Shown: in pieces, positions 29,888 through 38,717 of the stretch
How the letters are laid out: each line of letters opens with the position of its first letter
How positions within the stretch are numbered: the stretch's first letter is position 1
Source of the DNA: Pseudomonadota bacterium
GTDB taxonomy: Bacteria; Pseudomonadota; Gammaproteobacteria; Xanthomonadales; Rhodanobacteraceae
DNA length: 64,000 bases
Assembly (NCBI GenBank): GCA_021827205.1
Contig: JAKAWV010000001.1
Coordinates: forward strand, 186,001-250,000
Direction of reading: 5' to 3'
Program-made: the position numbers and the translations under genes
Notes under the pieces: model-generated
Database searches by the model: none
Told to the model about the DNA's origin: nothing
What the model saw: the letters and a program-made list of their open reading frames with translations, nothing else

Positions 29888-29946
29888 CCCCAGGAAGACG
29901 CGCGTAAACTAGCAGAAGCCCCACGCAATCGGGAACGCGTTCGCCC

Positions 29947-30369
29947 ATGAACGACGCCACCAGGCAAGCCCACGCCGACGCGCATTGGCGCGCGCAGCTC
30001 AGCCCCGAGCAGTACGCCGTGTGCCGCTGTTCCGCCACCGAGGCGCCGTTCAGTGGGCGCTGGTATCAACACCACGCCGATGGCACCTACGTCTGCGTCG
30101 CTTGCGCGGCACCGTTGTTCGACTCCACGGCCAAGTACGACTCCGGCTCGGGCTGGCCCAGTTTCTGGCAGCCGATCAACCCGGTCGCGGTGATCGAGCA
30201 CGATGACGTCAGTCACGGCATGCGCCGCGTCGAGGCGCGCTGTGCGGGCTGTGGCTCGCATCTCGGCCACGTGTTTCCCGATGGCCCACCGCCGACCGGC
30301 TTGCGCTATTGCATCAACTCGCTGGCGCTGGATTTCGTCGCGCGCGCCGCGGCTGAAAATCGTCGTTGA
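29947..30369 (+). CDS. msrB: peptide-methionine (R)-S-oxide reductase MsrB
   Basis: Repairs methionine-R-sulfoxide in proteins. The 140-residue protein has the zinc-binding CVAC and CAGC pairs, [31 protein letters not shown] and the catalytic Cys in [10 protein letters not shown] single-domain cytosolic form, with no signal peptide and no MsrA fusion. It is transcribed away from lptD and ends 7 bp before the convergent histone-deacetylase-like gene. Confidence 0.97.
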   Translation: MNDATRQAHADAHWRAQLSPEQYAVCRCSATEAPFSGRWYQHHADGTYVCVACAAPLFDSTAKYDSGSGWPSFWQPINPVAVIEHDDVSHGMRRVEARCAGCGSHLGHVFPDGPPPTGLRYCINSLALDFVARAAAENRR

Positions 30370-30376
30370 GCGGCTT

Positions 30377-31309
30377 TCAGTCGAGCTGCGCGGCCAGGTA
30401 AGCCGGCACCGCCGCGGTCAGCGCGGTGAGGCTGTAGCCGCCTTCCAGTGCCGAAACCAGCCGGCCTGACGCGTGCGCATCGGCCAGCGCCGCCAGTTCG
30501 GCGCCCAGCCAGGCGAAATCCTCGCTGCCCAGATTCATGTCGGCCAGTGGATCCAGGCGATGCGCGTCGAAGCCGGCTGAGACCAGGATCAACTGCGGCC
30601 GGAACGCGACCAGACGCGGCAGCAGCAGCTCGCGCCAGGCGGCGCGGAACTCCTCGCTGCCAGTGCCGGGCGGCAGCGGCGCATTGAACACGTTGCCGCT
30701 GCCATGCTCGCTGGCCGCGCCGGTGCCCGGGTACAGCGGGCTTTGGTGACTGGACAGGTACAGCACGCGCGGCTCGCGCGTGGCGATGTCCTGCGTGCCG
30801 TTGCCGTGGTGCACATCGAAATCGATGATCGCCACGCGCTTGAGGCCATGCACCGCCAGCGCATGCGCGGCGCCGATGGCGATGCTGTTGAAGATGCAAA
30901 AGCCCATCGCTTGCGTGGCCGTGGCGTGGTGGCCGGGCGGGCGCACCGCGCAAAACGCGCGCCGGCACGTGCCGTCGAGCACGGCATCGACCGCCGCGAT
31001 CACCGCGCCGGCGGCGCGCAAGGCGGCTTCGAGTGAATGCGGCGACAGCACCGTGTCGGCATCCAGATGCAGGGTTTCGCCGCTGCGCGCGCTTTCGGCG
31101 GCGATGGCGAAGATGCGCTCGAGGTAGTCGGCATCGTGCGCGCGCTCGAGCATCGCGCGCGTCGCGCGCGGCGCCTCGCAGCGGTCCAGCGCGGCGTAGT
31201 GATCGTGATCCAGCGCGCGCAGCACGACGGCAAGCCGCGCCGGCGATTCAGGATGTCCGGCGCCGGGTTGGTGCGCGAGGCAGGCTTCGTGGGTGTACAG
31301 GCGCAGCAT
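30377..31309 (-). CDS. histone deacetylase family hydrolase
   Basis: Zinc-dependent deacylase of the class II HDAC/acetoin-utilisation type; bacterial substrates are often polyamines or unknown acyl compounds. The 310-residue protein has HPESPARL at the N-terminus, VRPPGHHAT, FCIFNSIAIGA, the active-site IDFDVHHGNGTQ (metal-binding Asp and His), YPGTGAASEHGSGN, VSAGFDAH and LEGGYSLTAL. All catalytic positions I can check are present. The start lies 30 bp from the end of the adenosyltransferase gene, so it may belong to the same minus-strand transcript. Confidence 0.93.
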   Translation of the reverse strand: MLRLYTHEACLAHQPGAGHPESPARLAVVLRALDHDHYAALDRCEAPRATRAMLERAHDADYLERIFAIAAESARSGETLHLDADTVLSPHSLEAALRAAGAVIAAVDAVLDGTCRRAFCAVRPPGHHATATQAMGFCIFNSIAIGAAHALAVHGLKRVAIIDFDVHHGNGTQDIATREPRVLYLSSHQSPLYPGTGAASEHGSGNVFNAPLPPGTGSEEFRAAWRELLLPRLVAFRPQLILVSAGFDAHRLDPLADMNLGSEDFAWLGAELAALADAHASGRLVSALEGGYSLTALTAAVPAYLAAQLD

Positions 31310-31339
31310 GGGCTCAGCCGCAGTAGGCGGGGGATTTGT

Positions 31340-31906
31340 TCACGGGTTCTCAGGGCGGCGGTGCTGGCGCTGCCACAGCACCTCGCCGGCGCCGTCGGCG
31401 CGGGCCAGCACGCGCGCCAGCACGAACAGCAAATCGGACAGCCGATTGAGATAGCCCAGCACCTCGGCGCGCACGCTTTCGGCGCGCGCCAACGCCACCG
31501 TCTCGCGCTCGGCGCGGCGGCACACGGTGCGCGCCAGATGACAGGTCGCCGCGGCCATGCCGCCGCCGGGCAGGATGAAATCCTTGAGCGGTGGCAGGTC
31601 GGCGTTGTAGCGATCGAGCGTTTGTTCCAGCCAGTCGATATCGACTGGTTCGATCAGCGCCATGCCCGGGATGCACAGCTCGCCGCCCAGATCGAACAGC
31701 GTGTGCTGGATGCGCGTCAGTTCGACAGCCATCGCCGCGGGCATGTCCGCCGTCGCCAGCAGCATGCCCAGCACGCTGTTGAGCTCGTCCACGCTGCCGT
31801 AGGCGCCGACGCGCGCGGTGTCCTTGCGCACGCGCGAACCATCGCCCAGGCCGGTGCTGCCGTCATCGCCGGTGCGCGTGTAGATTTTCGAAAGCCGGTT
31901 GCCCAT
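31340..31906 (-). CDS. PduO-type cob(I)alamin adenosyltransferase
   Basis: Converts cob(I)alamin (or cobyrinate diamide) plus ATP to the adenosyl form. The 188-residue protein has the family N-terminus KIYTRTGDDGSTGLGDGSRVRKD (ATP-binding), GSVDELNSVLG, FILPGGG and CRRAERETVALA with LNRLSDLLFVLAR. The track starts at GTG 31912; ATG 31906 is better placed behind GGAG. It is the last of three minus-strand genes with the DUF6580 membrane protein and the histidine phosphatase-like gene, a likely cobalamin-handling set. Confidence 0.95.
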   Translation of the reverse strand: MGNRLSKIYTRTGDDGSTGLGDGSRVRKDTARVGAYGSVDELNSVLGMLLATADMPAAMAVELTRIQHTLFDLGGELCIPGMALIEPVDIDWLEQTLDRYNADLPPLKDFILPGGGMAAATCHLARTVCRRAERETVALARAESVRAEVLGYLNRLSDLLFVLARVLARADGAGEVLWQRQHRRPENP

Positions 31907-31972
31907 GTGCACTCCGCGGATATGGCGCCGAGGTCAATCGCGCCGCGCGACTAAGCGCGCAAGGCGCCCGTC

Positions 31973-32536
31973 TCAGCGGGTGGGCGCCGCCGCGGCCAGC
32001 GTCGGCCAGCGTCGCGTCAGCAGTGCGTAGCCGCCGAACAGGATCGCGCTCCACAGCAGCGTGCCGGCCAGGGTGGCCGGATAAAACGGCAGCCCGGCGA
32101 CATAGCAGGCGAGCAGCCCCGCGAGGCTGTGCGGGTACATGCCGGTGCTGGCCCACACGCCGAAATTGGTGATCACGAAAAAGCCCGTGCTGCTGACCAC
32201 CGCAGCCGTGGCGATGGCGAGTACGCCGCGTCGCTGGCGCAAACGGAAACCCAGCAACACGCTGCCGGCGATGCAGGCATAGATCAACGGCAGCAGCGGG
32301 TACAGGCCGATGATCAGATCGGACACCGCCATGGCCGCCAGCGGCACCATGAAGGCACTGCGGCGATCCGCAAACCAGGCGCCGCCAAACAAACCCAGCG
32401 CCTCGACCGGGGTGAAGTTGTAGGGGATCACGCCGGGAATGAAATGGATCACCAGACGTGTCGCCACCGCCAGCGCGATCAGGACACTGAGGGTGAGCGC
32501 GCGTGGCGTGATGAGGCGGGCAACCGCTGCGGGCAT
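31973..32536 (-). CDS. DUF6580 family integral membrane protein (ECF S-component-like)
   Basis: A 187-residue hydrophobic protein with about five to six membrane helices (LSVLIALAVATRLVIHF, FMVPLAAMAVSDLIIGLYPLLPLIYACIAG, and others) and the NFTPVEALGLFGGAWF segment near residue 40 that is characteristic of this family. The fold resembles the substrate-binding S components of ECF vitamin transporters. Between a histidine phosphatase-like gene and a cobalamin adenosyltransferase, a role in cobalamin or precursor uptake is a reasonable inference but not shown by the sequence. A structured leader lies upstream. Confidence 0.8.
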   Translation of the reverse strand: MPAAVARLITPRALTLSVLIALAVATRLVIHFIPGVIPYNFTPVEALGLFGGAWFADRRSAFMVPLAAMAVSDLIIGLYPLLPLIYACIAGSVLLGFRLRQRRGVLAIATAAVVSSTGFFVITNFGVWASTGMYPHSLAGLLACYVAGLPFYPATLAGTLLWSAILFGGYALLTRRWPTLAAAAPTR

Positions 32537-32574
32537 CGGGCGTTCCTATTTAGAGTTGCAAAACCGGGCATCCT

Positions 32575-32638
32575 GCCGCGGTTTGCAAGCAAACGGACGC
32601 GGCGAAGCCGCGCGCCGAACAGTTCGACAAACCGCAGC
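32575..32638 (-). promoter_or_regulatory. structured leader with competing stems upstream of the DUF6580 gene
   Basis: In the 114-nt gap before the DUF6580 gene, read on the minus strand, GCTGCGGTTTG (32638-32628) can pair over 11 bp (one G-U) with CAAACCGCGGC (32585-32575), enclosing a CGCGGC/GCCGCG hairpin (32612-32598). The same downstream strand can instead form a GTTTGC-AA-GCAAAC hairpin (32594-32581) extended by GCCGCG/CGCGGC. The two folds are mutually exclusive, as in attenuators and riboswitches. I see no B12-box sequence, so a classic cobalamin riboswitch is not supported. Confidence 0.4.
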
Positions 32639-32650
32639 ACAATGCTTGGA

Positions 32651-33256
32651 TCAAAGCAGCAGAAACTGCGGCGAGTTCAAATAGGATACTTCAAAGGTGC
32701 CGCCAGCGAGGCGCAGCGCGCTGGCGTGCGCCGGTTCGATGCGCAGCCGGCGCGTGGTCGCAGGTGGCATTTCCAGCACCTCGGCCAGCAGCGCGCGCAA
32801 CGGATTCTCGTGGCTTATCACCAGCACGCGGCGTTCGTCGTCAGCGTGTGCGGCAAGACCACTCAGCCAACCGCGCGCGCGCCGCGCCAGATCCAGCCAG
32901 CATTCGCCGCCGGGCGGCGCGCTGCCGACCCAGTCGGCGTTCCACTGCAGCCACGCGGCGGGTTGGCGCAGGCTGGCAGTGGCGAAATTGACCCCGTTCC
33001 ACTGCCCGAGATCCAGCTCGCGCAGGCGCGCGTCGGGCAGCGGTTCGAGCGCGAAACGTGCGGCGAAAATCTGCGCGCCCTGCAGCGCGCGACGCAGATC
33101 CGAGCAATACAGCAGTCGCGGCGGCGGGCCGATCCAACTGGCCGCGAGCCGTTCCAGCGCGGCGAAACCCGCGCTGCCCAGGCTCAACGGCGCCTGTCCG
33201 CGCAATGTGCCGAGCGTGGCTTCGGCGGCGCCGCCGCGCACCAGGATCAGTTCCAT
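32651..33256 (-). CDS. degenerate histidine phosphatase family protein (CobC-like), catalytic His missing
   Basis: A 201-residue protein of the histidine phosphatase (phosphoglycerate mutase-like) superfamily. Supporting segments are LLYCSDLRRALQGAQIFA, LRELDLGQWNGV, GGECWLDLARRARGWLSGL and VLVISHENPLRALLAE, which keeps the second His. The N-terminal signature should read RHG with His as phosphate acceptor, but here it is R7-G8-G9 (codons CGC GGC GGC). Loss needs a two-base change. Next to cobalamin genes it resembles alpha-ribazole phosphatase CobC, but on this sequence phosphatase activity is doubtful. Confidence 0.8.
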   Translation of the reverse strand: MELILVRGGAAEATLGTLRGQAPLSLGSAGFAALERLAASWIGPPPRLLYCSDLRRALQGAQIFAARFALEPLPDARLRELDLGQWNGVNFATASLRQPAAWLQWNADWVGSAPPGGECWLDLARRARGWLSGLAAHADDERRVLVISHENPLRALLAEVLEMPPATTRRLRIEPAHASALRLAGGTFEVSYLNSPQFLLL

Positions 33257-33303
33257 AACAAGCCTTGTCTTCGAGCATGGGTGTGGCCGCGTATCATGCG
33301 CGC

Positions 33304-34521
33304 ATGAGCGAGAACGATGGCGCGCACGCGCAGATTCTGATTGTCGGCGGTGGCCTCGTGGGCAGCAGTCTGGCGTTGGCGTTGGATGCCGTTGGCATCG
33401 CCTGCACCCTGGTCGAGGCGGCGCCGCAGCGCGCCGATGCGCCCAGCGTCGAGGAGCGCAATCTGGCGCTGGCGCGCGCCACGGTCAATGGCTTGCAGGC
33501 GATCGGTGTATGGGCGCATGCGCAGGCCGAGGCACAGCCGATGCGCGGCGTGCTGGTGTCGCGCGCGGGTGATTTCGGCAGCCTGCGCCTGTATGCGCAT
33601 GAGGCCGGTTTGGATTCCATCGGGCATACGCTGCCGGCGCGTGCGCTGGGAGCGGCCTTGCAGAGCGCTTTGGGCGTGGCGCGGCAGGTCGAGCACCTGG
33701 CGCCGGCGCGCGTGCGCGCGCTGCATGTCGATGCCGCAGCGGCGCGCGTCGAGATTGAAACCGCGCAGGGCGTGCTGACGCGGCGGTACGCGCTGGTGGT
33801 CGGCGCCGACGGCAGCGAATCGCTGGTGCGCGCGGCGTTGGGCATCGGCGTGCAGCGCCACGATTACCGGCAAAGCCTGATCGTCGGCCAGGTGCGCTGC
33901 GCGCGCGCGCTGGATGGCGTCGCCTACGAACGCCTCGGCGATGACGGCCCGGCGGCATTGCTGCCGCTGGCCGGCGCACGCGCCGGGCTGGTGCTCGGCG
34001 TTGCCGCGGAAGCTTGTGACGCGGTGCTGGCGCTGGACGACGTTGCATATCTGGCTTACGCGCAGCAGCGCCTGGGCTGGCGCGCGGGGCGCCTGCTGCA
34101 CGCGGCGCGGCGGCAGGCGTGGCCGATCCGCCGCAGCGTCGCCGCGGCGCTGGTCGCCACGCGCGCCGTGCTGGTGGGCAACGCCGCGCAAACCGTGCAT
34201 CCGATCGGCGCGCAGGGCTTCAATCTGGGCTTGCGCGATGCGCTCACGCTGGCCGAACTGCTGGCCGCCGGCGGTGATCCCGGCGACGCCGCGCGTCTGG
34301 CCGCGTATGTCGCGCGGCGCGCGCCGGATCGCGATGGCGTGCTGCGTTTCACGCATGCGCTGGCGACCTTGGGTTGTTTGCGGCAGCCCGCGTTGGCGCC
34401 GCTGCGTTCGCTGGGCATGCTGGCCGCGCAAGTCCTGCCGCCGCTGCATCAGCGCCTGTTGCGGCATGGCATGGGCTGGCGCGGGCAGCCACCGCGCGCG
34501 GTTCTGGAAACCTTGCCGTGA
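33304..34521 (+). CDS. ubiH: UbiH-type FAD-dependent ubiquinone biosynthesis hydroxylase
   Basis: Aromatic-ring hydroxylase of the ubiquinone pathway. The 405-residue protein (ATG 33304; the track's 33265 adds a poorly supported extension) has the FAD Rossmann motif ILIVGGGLVGSSLALAL, the VVGADGSESLVR motif, and VGNAAQTVHPIGAQGFNLGLRDAL for FAD ribityl binding. This family covers UbiH, UbiI and UbiF; which ring position is oxidised cannot be told from sequence alone. It overlaps the next hydroxylase gene by GTGA, so two steps of one pathway are coupled. Confidence 0.87.
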   Translation: MSENDGAHAQILIVGGGLVGSSLALALDAVGIACTLVEAAPQRADAPSVEERNLALARATVNGLQAIGVWAHAQAEAQPMRGVLVSRAGDFGSLRLYAHEAGLDSIGHTLPARALGAALQSALGVARQVEHLAPARVRALHVDAAAARVEIETAQGVLTRRYALVVGADGSESLVRAALGIGVQRHDYRQSLIVGQVRCARALDGVAYERLGDDGPAALLPLAGARAGLVLGVAAEACDAVLALDDVAYLAYAQQRLGWRAGRLLHAARRQAWPIRRSVAAALVATRAVLVGNAAQTVHPIGAQGFNLGLRDALTLAELLAAGGDPGDAARLAAYVARRAPDRDGVLRFTHALATLGCLRQPALAPLRSLGMLAAQVLPPLHQRLLRHGMGWRGQPPRAVLETLP

Positions 34522-35702
34522 GCCGGAGACTGGACGCGGACATCGTCGTGATCGGCGCCGGCATGGTCGGCGCCGCCGTCGCGCTGGCGCTGGCGCGGCA
34601 GGGTTACGCGGTGCAATTGCTGGATGCCGCGCCGCCGCCCGTGTCGCCGGGGACGGAGCTGGATTTGCGCGTGGTCGCGTTGGCGCCGTCCAGCGCGCGC
34701 CTGCTGGCGACGCTGGGCGTGTGGCCATTGGCCGAACGCGAGCGCGTCGCGGCATATCGTGCCATGCATGTATGGGACGCAGCCAGCGGCGCCGCGCTTG
34801 ATTTCGATGCCGGTCTGCTGGATGCGCAATGTCTGGGCTGGATCGTTGAAAACCGTTTGTTGCAGTGGGTGCTGTGGCAGGCATTGCTGCAAGCAGGCGT
34901 GGTGCTGCGCAGCGCCACGCAGGCTGTCGGCCATGCCGTCGATACGGACGGTGCGCGCGTTGATCTCGCCGATGGCGACAGCCTGCGTGCGCGTCTGCTG
35001 CTGGCTGCTGACGGACGCGACTCGCCGCTGCGCCAAGCTGCCGGCATTGGCGTGCGCGGTCGTGACTACGGCCAGCGCGCCGTGGTCGCGCATTTGCGCA
35101 GCGCGCGGCCACATGCGCATACGGCGTGGCAGCGTTTCCTGCCTGGCGGGCCGCTGGCCTTGCTGCCGCTGGCCGACGGGCGTGTGTCGCTGGTGTGGTC
35201 GCTGCCCGAGGCCGAGGCCGCGCGCATGCTGGCGCTGGACGAGGAAGATTTCGCGCAGGCGGTCGGTGTGGCCAGCGACTTTCGTCTGGGGCCGCTGCAG
35301 TTGCGCTCGACGCGCGCTGCGTTCGCGTTGCGTCTGGCGCTGGCCGAGCGCTTCGACGCGCCGCGACTGGCGTTGCTCGGCGATGCCGCGCACGCGGTGC
35401 ATCCGCTGGCCGGGCAGGGTGTGAATCTCGGTCTGCGCGATGTGCAGGAATTGTGCGACTTGCTCGGCGCCGCGCGCCGCGCGGGCCGCGATCCGGGTGC
35501 GGCCACGCTGCTGGCGCGTTACGCGCGGCGCCGGCGCAGCAGCGACGCGCGCGATGCCTACTCGTTCGATGCGCTGGCGCGCCTGTTCGCGCTGCAGGCG
35601 GCGCCGGTGGTGGCCGCGCGCGGCCTGGGCATGCGCGCGTTGCAGGTCATGCCGGCGCTCAAGCGCAAACTCGCGCAGCACGCGATGGGCTGGCCGGCTT
35701 GA
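34518..35702 (+). CDS. second FAD-dependent ubiquinone biosynthesis hydroxylase (UbiI/UbiF/VisC type)
   Basis: Paralogue of the preceding gene. The 394-residue protein starts at GTG 34518 inside the ubiH stop; the track merges it into a frame from 34374. It has DIVVIGAGMVGAAVALALA (FAD), LLAADGRDSPLR, and LLGDAAHAVHPLAGQGVNLGLRDV, the family's C-terminal FAD signature. Two adjacent hydroxylases with UbiH/UbiI-like architecture are usual in xanthomonads and pseudomonads. Exact position specificity (C5 or C6) is not assigned. Confidence 0.87.
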   Translation: MSRRLDADIVVIGAGMVGAAVALALARQGYAVQLLDAAPPPVSPGTELDLRVVALAPSSARLLATLGVWPLAERERVAAYRAMHVWDAASGAALDFDAGLLDAQCLGWIVENRLLQWVLWQALLQAGVVLRSATQAVGHAVDTDGARVDLADGDSLRARLLLAADGRDSPLRQAAGIGVRGRDYGQRAVVAHLRSARPHAHTAWQRFLPGGPLALLPLADGRVSLVWSLPEAEAARMLALDEEDFAQAVGVASDFRLGPLQLRSTRAAFALRLALAERFDAPRLALLGDAAHAVHPLAGQGVNLGLRDVQELCDLLGAARRAGRDPGAATLLARYARRRRSSDARDAYSFDALARLFALQAAPVVAARGLGMRALQVMPALKRKLAQHAMGWPA

Positions 35703-35738
35703 GCAAGCCCCGCGCAGGAGCCTGCCCATGCCGCACGG

Positions 35739-36191
35739 CTACTCCTTGCGGAATGCGTCATGGCAGGATTTGCAGGTGTCGGCGGTTTTTATGAACGCGG
35801 CCTTGCTGGCAGCTTGGTCGCTGCTTCTGGCGACCACGGCCAGCGTGGCGGAGGCATTCTCGAAGTTCTGCATCTTCGCGCTGAACTCGGCCCAGTGCTG
35901 CCAAATCGCGGGCTTGGCCTCGCTGCGGGCGGTCAGCGAGCCGGGCGGAAAGCCCCCCAGCAACTGCTGGCTGTAGAACTCGATGCGCGCGGCGCCTTGC
36001 GCGAAAGTGGCCTGATTCCACGGCCGCATGCCCCGCACCATCTGCGCCATGGGCACGAAATTCCACAGGATGGCGTGGTAGATGCCTTGGCGATAATTGA
36101 CCGCGGTTTCCGGCTTGACGGTGGCGGCGAGGGTGGTGGTGCCCAGACTGGCGCCGAGCACGGCGGTGGCAAACAGGACGAGCGCACGCAT
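35739..36191 (-). CDS. periplasmic cytochrome c' family protein
   Basis: Class II cytochrome c, a four-helix-bundle haem protein that binds NO or other gases. The 150-residue protein (Met at 36191, behind a GGGAAATACC run) has a Sec signal peptide (LVLFATAVLGASLGTTTLA), the helical body VNYRQGIYHAILWNFVPMAQMVRG, and the C-terminal haem attachment site CKSCH. Family length is about 130 mature residues. It is a single gene between the ubiquinone hydroxylases and ispB, convergent to the former. Confidence 0.92.
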   Translation of the reverse strand: MRALVLFATAVLGASLGTTTLAATVKPETAVNYRQGIYHAILWNFVPMAQMVRGMRPWNQATFAQGAARIEFYSQQLLGGFPPGSLTARSEAKPAIWQHWAEFSAKMQNFENASATLAVVARSSDQAASKAAFIKTADTCKSCHDAFRKE

Positions 36192-36285
36192 GGTATTTCC
36201 CTTGATGGCTGGTGGTTCGACGTTTATACCCAAACGCCGCGCAGGTCACGAGTGCGCGCAGCCACGGTCACGCGTTGCCGTGATA

Positions 36286-37281
36286 TCAATGATCGCGATC
36301 GACGGTGTAGCGCGCCAGCGTGGCCAGCGCGTCGCGGGCAGTGCCGGGAGTGAGCGGCGCCAATGCGGCGAGGGCGGCCTCGGCATGCGCTTCAGCGCGT
36401 GCGCGCACTTGCGGCAATGCACCGCAGGTGTGGATGATCGCCAGCACTTCGTGCAGTGGCCCGCTGCCTTGGCGGATGGCGTCGCGCAGCAACTCGGCCT
36501 GTTGCGGTACGGCCGCGCGCAACGCATAAATCAGCGGCAGGGTGACCTTGCCTTCGGCCAGATCGTCGCCGATGTTCTTGCCGAGCGTGTCGGCATCCGA
36601 AGTGTAATCCAGCAGATCGTCGGCGATCTGGAAGGCAAAACCCAGTTCCAGGCCGTAGCGCCACAATGCCTCGCAGATTGGCTGTGGCGCGGCGGCCAGC
36701 ACGCCACCGAGACGACACGCGGCGGCGAACAGCACCGCGGTCTTGCGCTCGATCACGCGGCCATAGGCGGCTTCGTCGGTATCCGGATTGCCCACACTGA
36801 GCAGTTGCAGCACCTCGCCCTCGGCGATGGCGTTGGTGGTATCGGCGAGGATGCCCATCACTCGCATGTCGTCCAACTCGACCATCAGTTGGAACGAGCG
36901 CGAGTACAGAAAATCGCCCACCAGCACGCTGGCCGCGTTACCCCACAGCGCGTTGGCGGTCTTGCGGCCGCGCCGCAGACCGGATTCATCGACCACGTCG
37001 TCGTGCAGTAGAGTCGAGGTGTGAATGAACTCGATCACCGCGGCCAGCTTGAGGTGCTTGTCGCCGGCATAGCCGGCAGCGTGCGCGGCCAGCACGTGCA
37101 GCATCGGGCGCAGGCGCTTGCCGCCGCCGCCGATGATGTGCTCGGCGATCTGGTTGACCAGCGCCACTTCGGAACCGAGGCGCGCGCGGATCACGCGATC
37201 GACGCCGGCCATGTCGGCGGCGGCCAGATCGCGTACAGCGTCGTATCGGGAAGTAGCCTGGGTGGGGGCGGCAACGCTCAT
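36286..37281 (-). CDS. ispB: octaprenyl diphosphate synthase IspB
   Basis: Makes the long isoprenoid side chain of ubiquinone. The 331-residue protein (Met 37281, MSVAAPTQATSRYDAVRDL, rather than the track's 37392) has GGGGKRLRPML, the first Asp-rich motif LLHDDVVDES, GDFLYSRSFQLMVEL, and the second Asp-rich motif DDLLDYTSD. Together with the two hydroxylase genes nearby, it makes this stretch a ubiquinone-related neighbourhood. It is divergent from the MFS transporter gene. Confidence 0.96.
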   Translation of the reverse strand: MSVAAPTQATSRYDAVRDLAAADMAGVDRVIRARLGSEVALVNQIAEHIIGGGGKRLRPMLHVLAAHAAGYAGDKHLKLAAVIEFIHTSTLLHDDVVDESGLRRGRKTANALWGNAASVLVGDFLYSRSFQLMVELDDMRVMGILADTTNAIAEGEVLQLLSVGNPDTDEAAYGRVIERKTAVLFAAACRLGGVLAAAPQPICEALWRYGLELGFAFQIADDLLDYTSDADTLGKNIGDDLAEGKVTLPLIYALRAAVPQQAELLRDAIRQGSGPLHEVLAIIHTCGALPQVRARAEAHAEAALAALAPLTPGTARDALATLARYTVDRDH

Positions 37282-37415
37282 GCGTAGATTCACGAATCGT
37301 TCAACTGCAATTATAGGCATGGCATACAGGGTCACACGCATCGCAGAGTCGTGGGTGCGTTGTGAATCGTGGCCGCGCCGGCGAACTCTCATGCGCCATT
37401 AAGGTCACAAAATCC

Positions 37416-38615
37416 ATGACGAAGATGGAAATTCGCAGTGCCCTCGCGCTGGCGCTGGTGGTGGGTTTGCGCATGTTCGGCCTGTTTCTGGTGTTGCCGG
37501 TGCTGGCGCTGGACTTGCAGCGCATGCCCGGCGTGACGCCGCTGCTGATTGGCGCGGCGCTGGGTATTTACGGCGTCGGTCATCTGCTGCTGCAGATTCC
37601 GCTGGGTTTGTTGTCCGACCATATCGGGCGCAAGCCGGTGATCACCCTCGGTTTGGCATTGTTCGCGCTGGGCAGCCTGATCGCGGCGTTGGCGCATGGG
37701 GTCGACGGCATCATTCTGGGTCGCGCGCTGCAGGGTACCGGCGCGGTGACTGGCGCCAGTCAGGCACTGGCGGCGGATTTGTCCGGCGAGCACAGCCGCA
37801 ACGCGGTCATGGGCATTCTCGGCGGCACGATCGGGCTGGCGTTTCTGCTGGCGCTGCTGCTGGGCTCGACGCTGGCGGCGCATTTGGGCGGGCTGCAGGG
37901 CCTGTTCGGACTGACCTTCGTGCTGGTGCTGGTGGCGATCGCGGCGCTGTGGCTGCTGGTGCCGCACGCGCCAGCGCCGCGCACGCACGGCAGCGAGGGA
38001 CTTGGCGCGATCGTGCACACGTTGCGCGACACGCGCTTGCTGGTTCTGGATGTCTCGGCATTCGTCCTGCATGGCCTGCTGACGCTGTTTTTCGTGGTCA
38101 TGCCGCTGCTGTTGGCGCATGGACTGCACCTGGTGGCGGGGGCGCAGTGGCGGGTGTATGTGCCGGCCCTGCTGACCGCGGGGCTGGTGATGGGCGTGGC
38201 TTTGCCGCGCATGCGTGGGCTGCGCGCCAGTATACGCGCGCTGCAATTCAGCGCCTTGCTGCTGGCGCTGGGGTTGGCCGCGCTGGCATTTGCGCGTGGC
38301 TCGCTGGGCATGGGCATGCTTGGCGCGGTACTGTTTTTCGTGGCCTTCAGCATGCTGGAGGCAAGCCTGCCCAGCCTGGTTTCGCGGCTGGCGCAGCCGG
38401 CGCGGCGCGGCGCGGCGCTGGGCGCGTATTCGGCGGCGCAGTTTTTCGGCGTGATCGTTGGCGGCGCCTGCGGCGGCGTGCTGCTGGGCACGATCGGCGT
38501 GGCCGGTGGGTTCGCAACGGCGGCGATCGTGGCGCTACTGTGGTTCCTCATGTTGCTGCCGGCCGGCGCGCGCCTCGGCCAGCCGGCACCGGCAGGTGCA
38601 CGGGGCGCGGGCTGA
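37416..38615 (+). CDS. major facilitator superfamily transporter (YajR-like)
   Basis: Twelve-helix proton-coupled transporter of unknown substrate. The 399-residue protein (ATG 37416; the track's 37362 is longer) has the MFS motif A GLLSDHIGRKPVI after helix 2, the motif GRALQGTGAVTGASQALAADL in helices 4-5, and a second half typical of drug-efflux-like permeases. The N-terminal 400 residues resemble YajR, but the C-terminal ferredoxin-like domain of YajR is absent. An alternative ATG nine bases downstream is possible. It lies between ispB and ssb. Confidence 0.88.
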   Translation: MTKMEIRSALALALVVGLRMFGLFLVLPVLALDLQRMPGVTPLLIGAALGIYGVGHLLLQIPLGLLSDHIGRKPVITLGLALFALGSLIAALAHGVDGIILGRALQGTGAVTGASQALAADLSGEHSRNAVMGILGGTIGLAFLLALLLGSTLAAHLGGLQGLFGLTFVLVLVAIAALWLLVPHAPAPRTHGSEGLGAIVHTLRDTRLLVLDVSAFVLHGLLTLFFVVMPLLLAHGLHLVAGAQWRVYVPALLTAGLVMGVALPRMRGLRASIRALQFSALLLALGLAALAFARGSLGMGMLGAVLFFVAFSMLEASLPSLVSRLAQPARRGAALGAYSAAQFFGVIVGGACGGVLLGTIGVAGGFATAAIVALLWFLMLLPAGARLGQPAPAGARGAG

Positions 38616-38717
38616 CAGGGCGCGGTGCCAGCACGGCCGTATCTGCGTGCTAAAGTTTCAAGCCTCTGGGGAAGGTCTGGACAGGTTCGGATCCTCCGCA
38701 AGCCATGGCTGGCTTGC

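Noticed and set aside
32537-32650. Cobalamin riboswitch
   Set aside because: The leader is structured and lies in a cobalamin-linked operon, but I find no B12-box or other conserved core of that riboswitch class.
33247-35112. 621-residue minus-strand ORF opposite the ubiquinone hydroxylases
   Set aside because: Shadow; composition is Arg/Ala/His-rich without domains.
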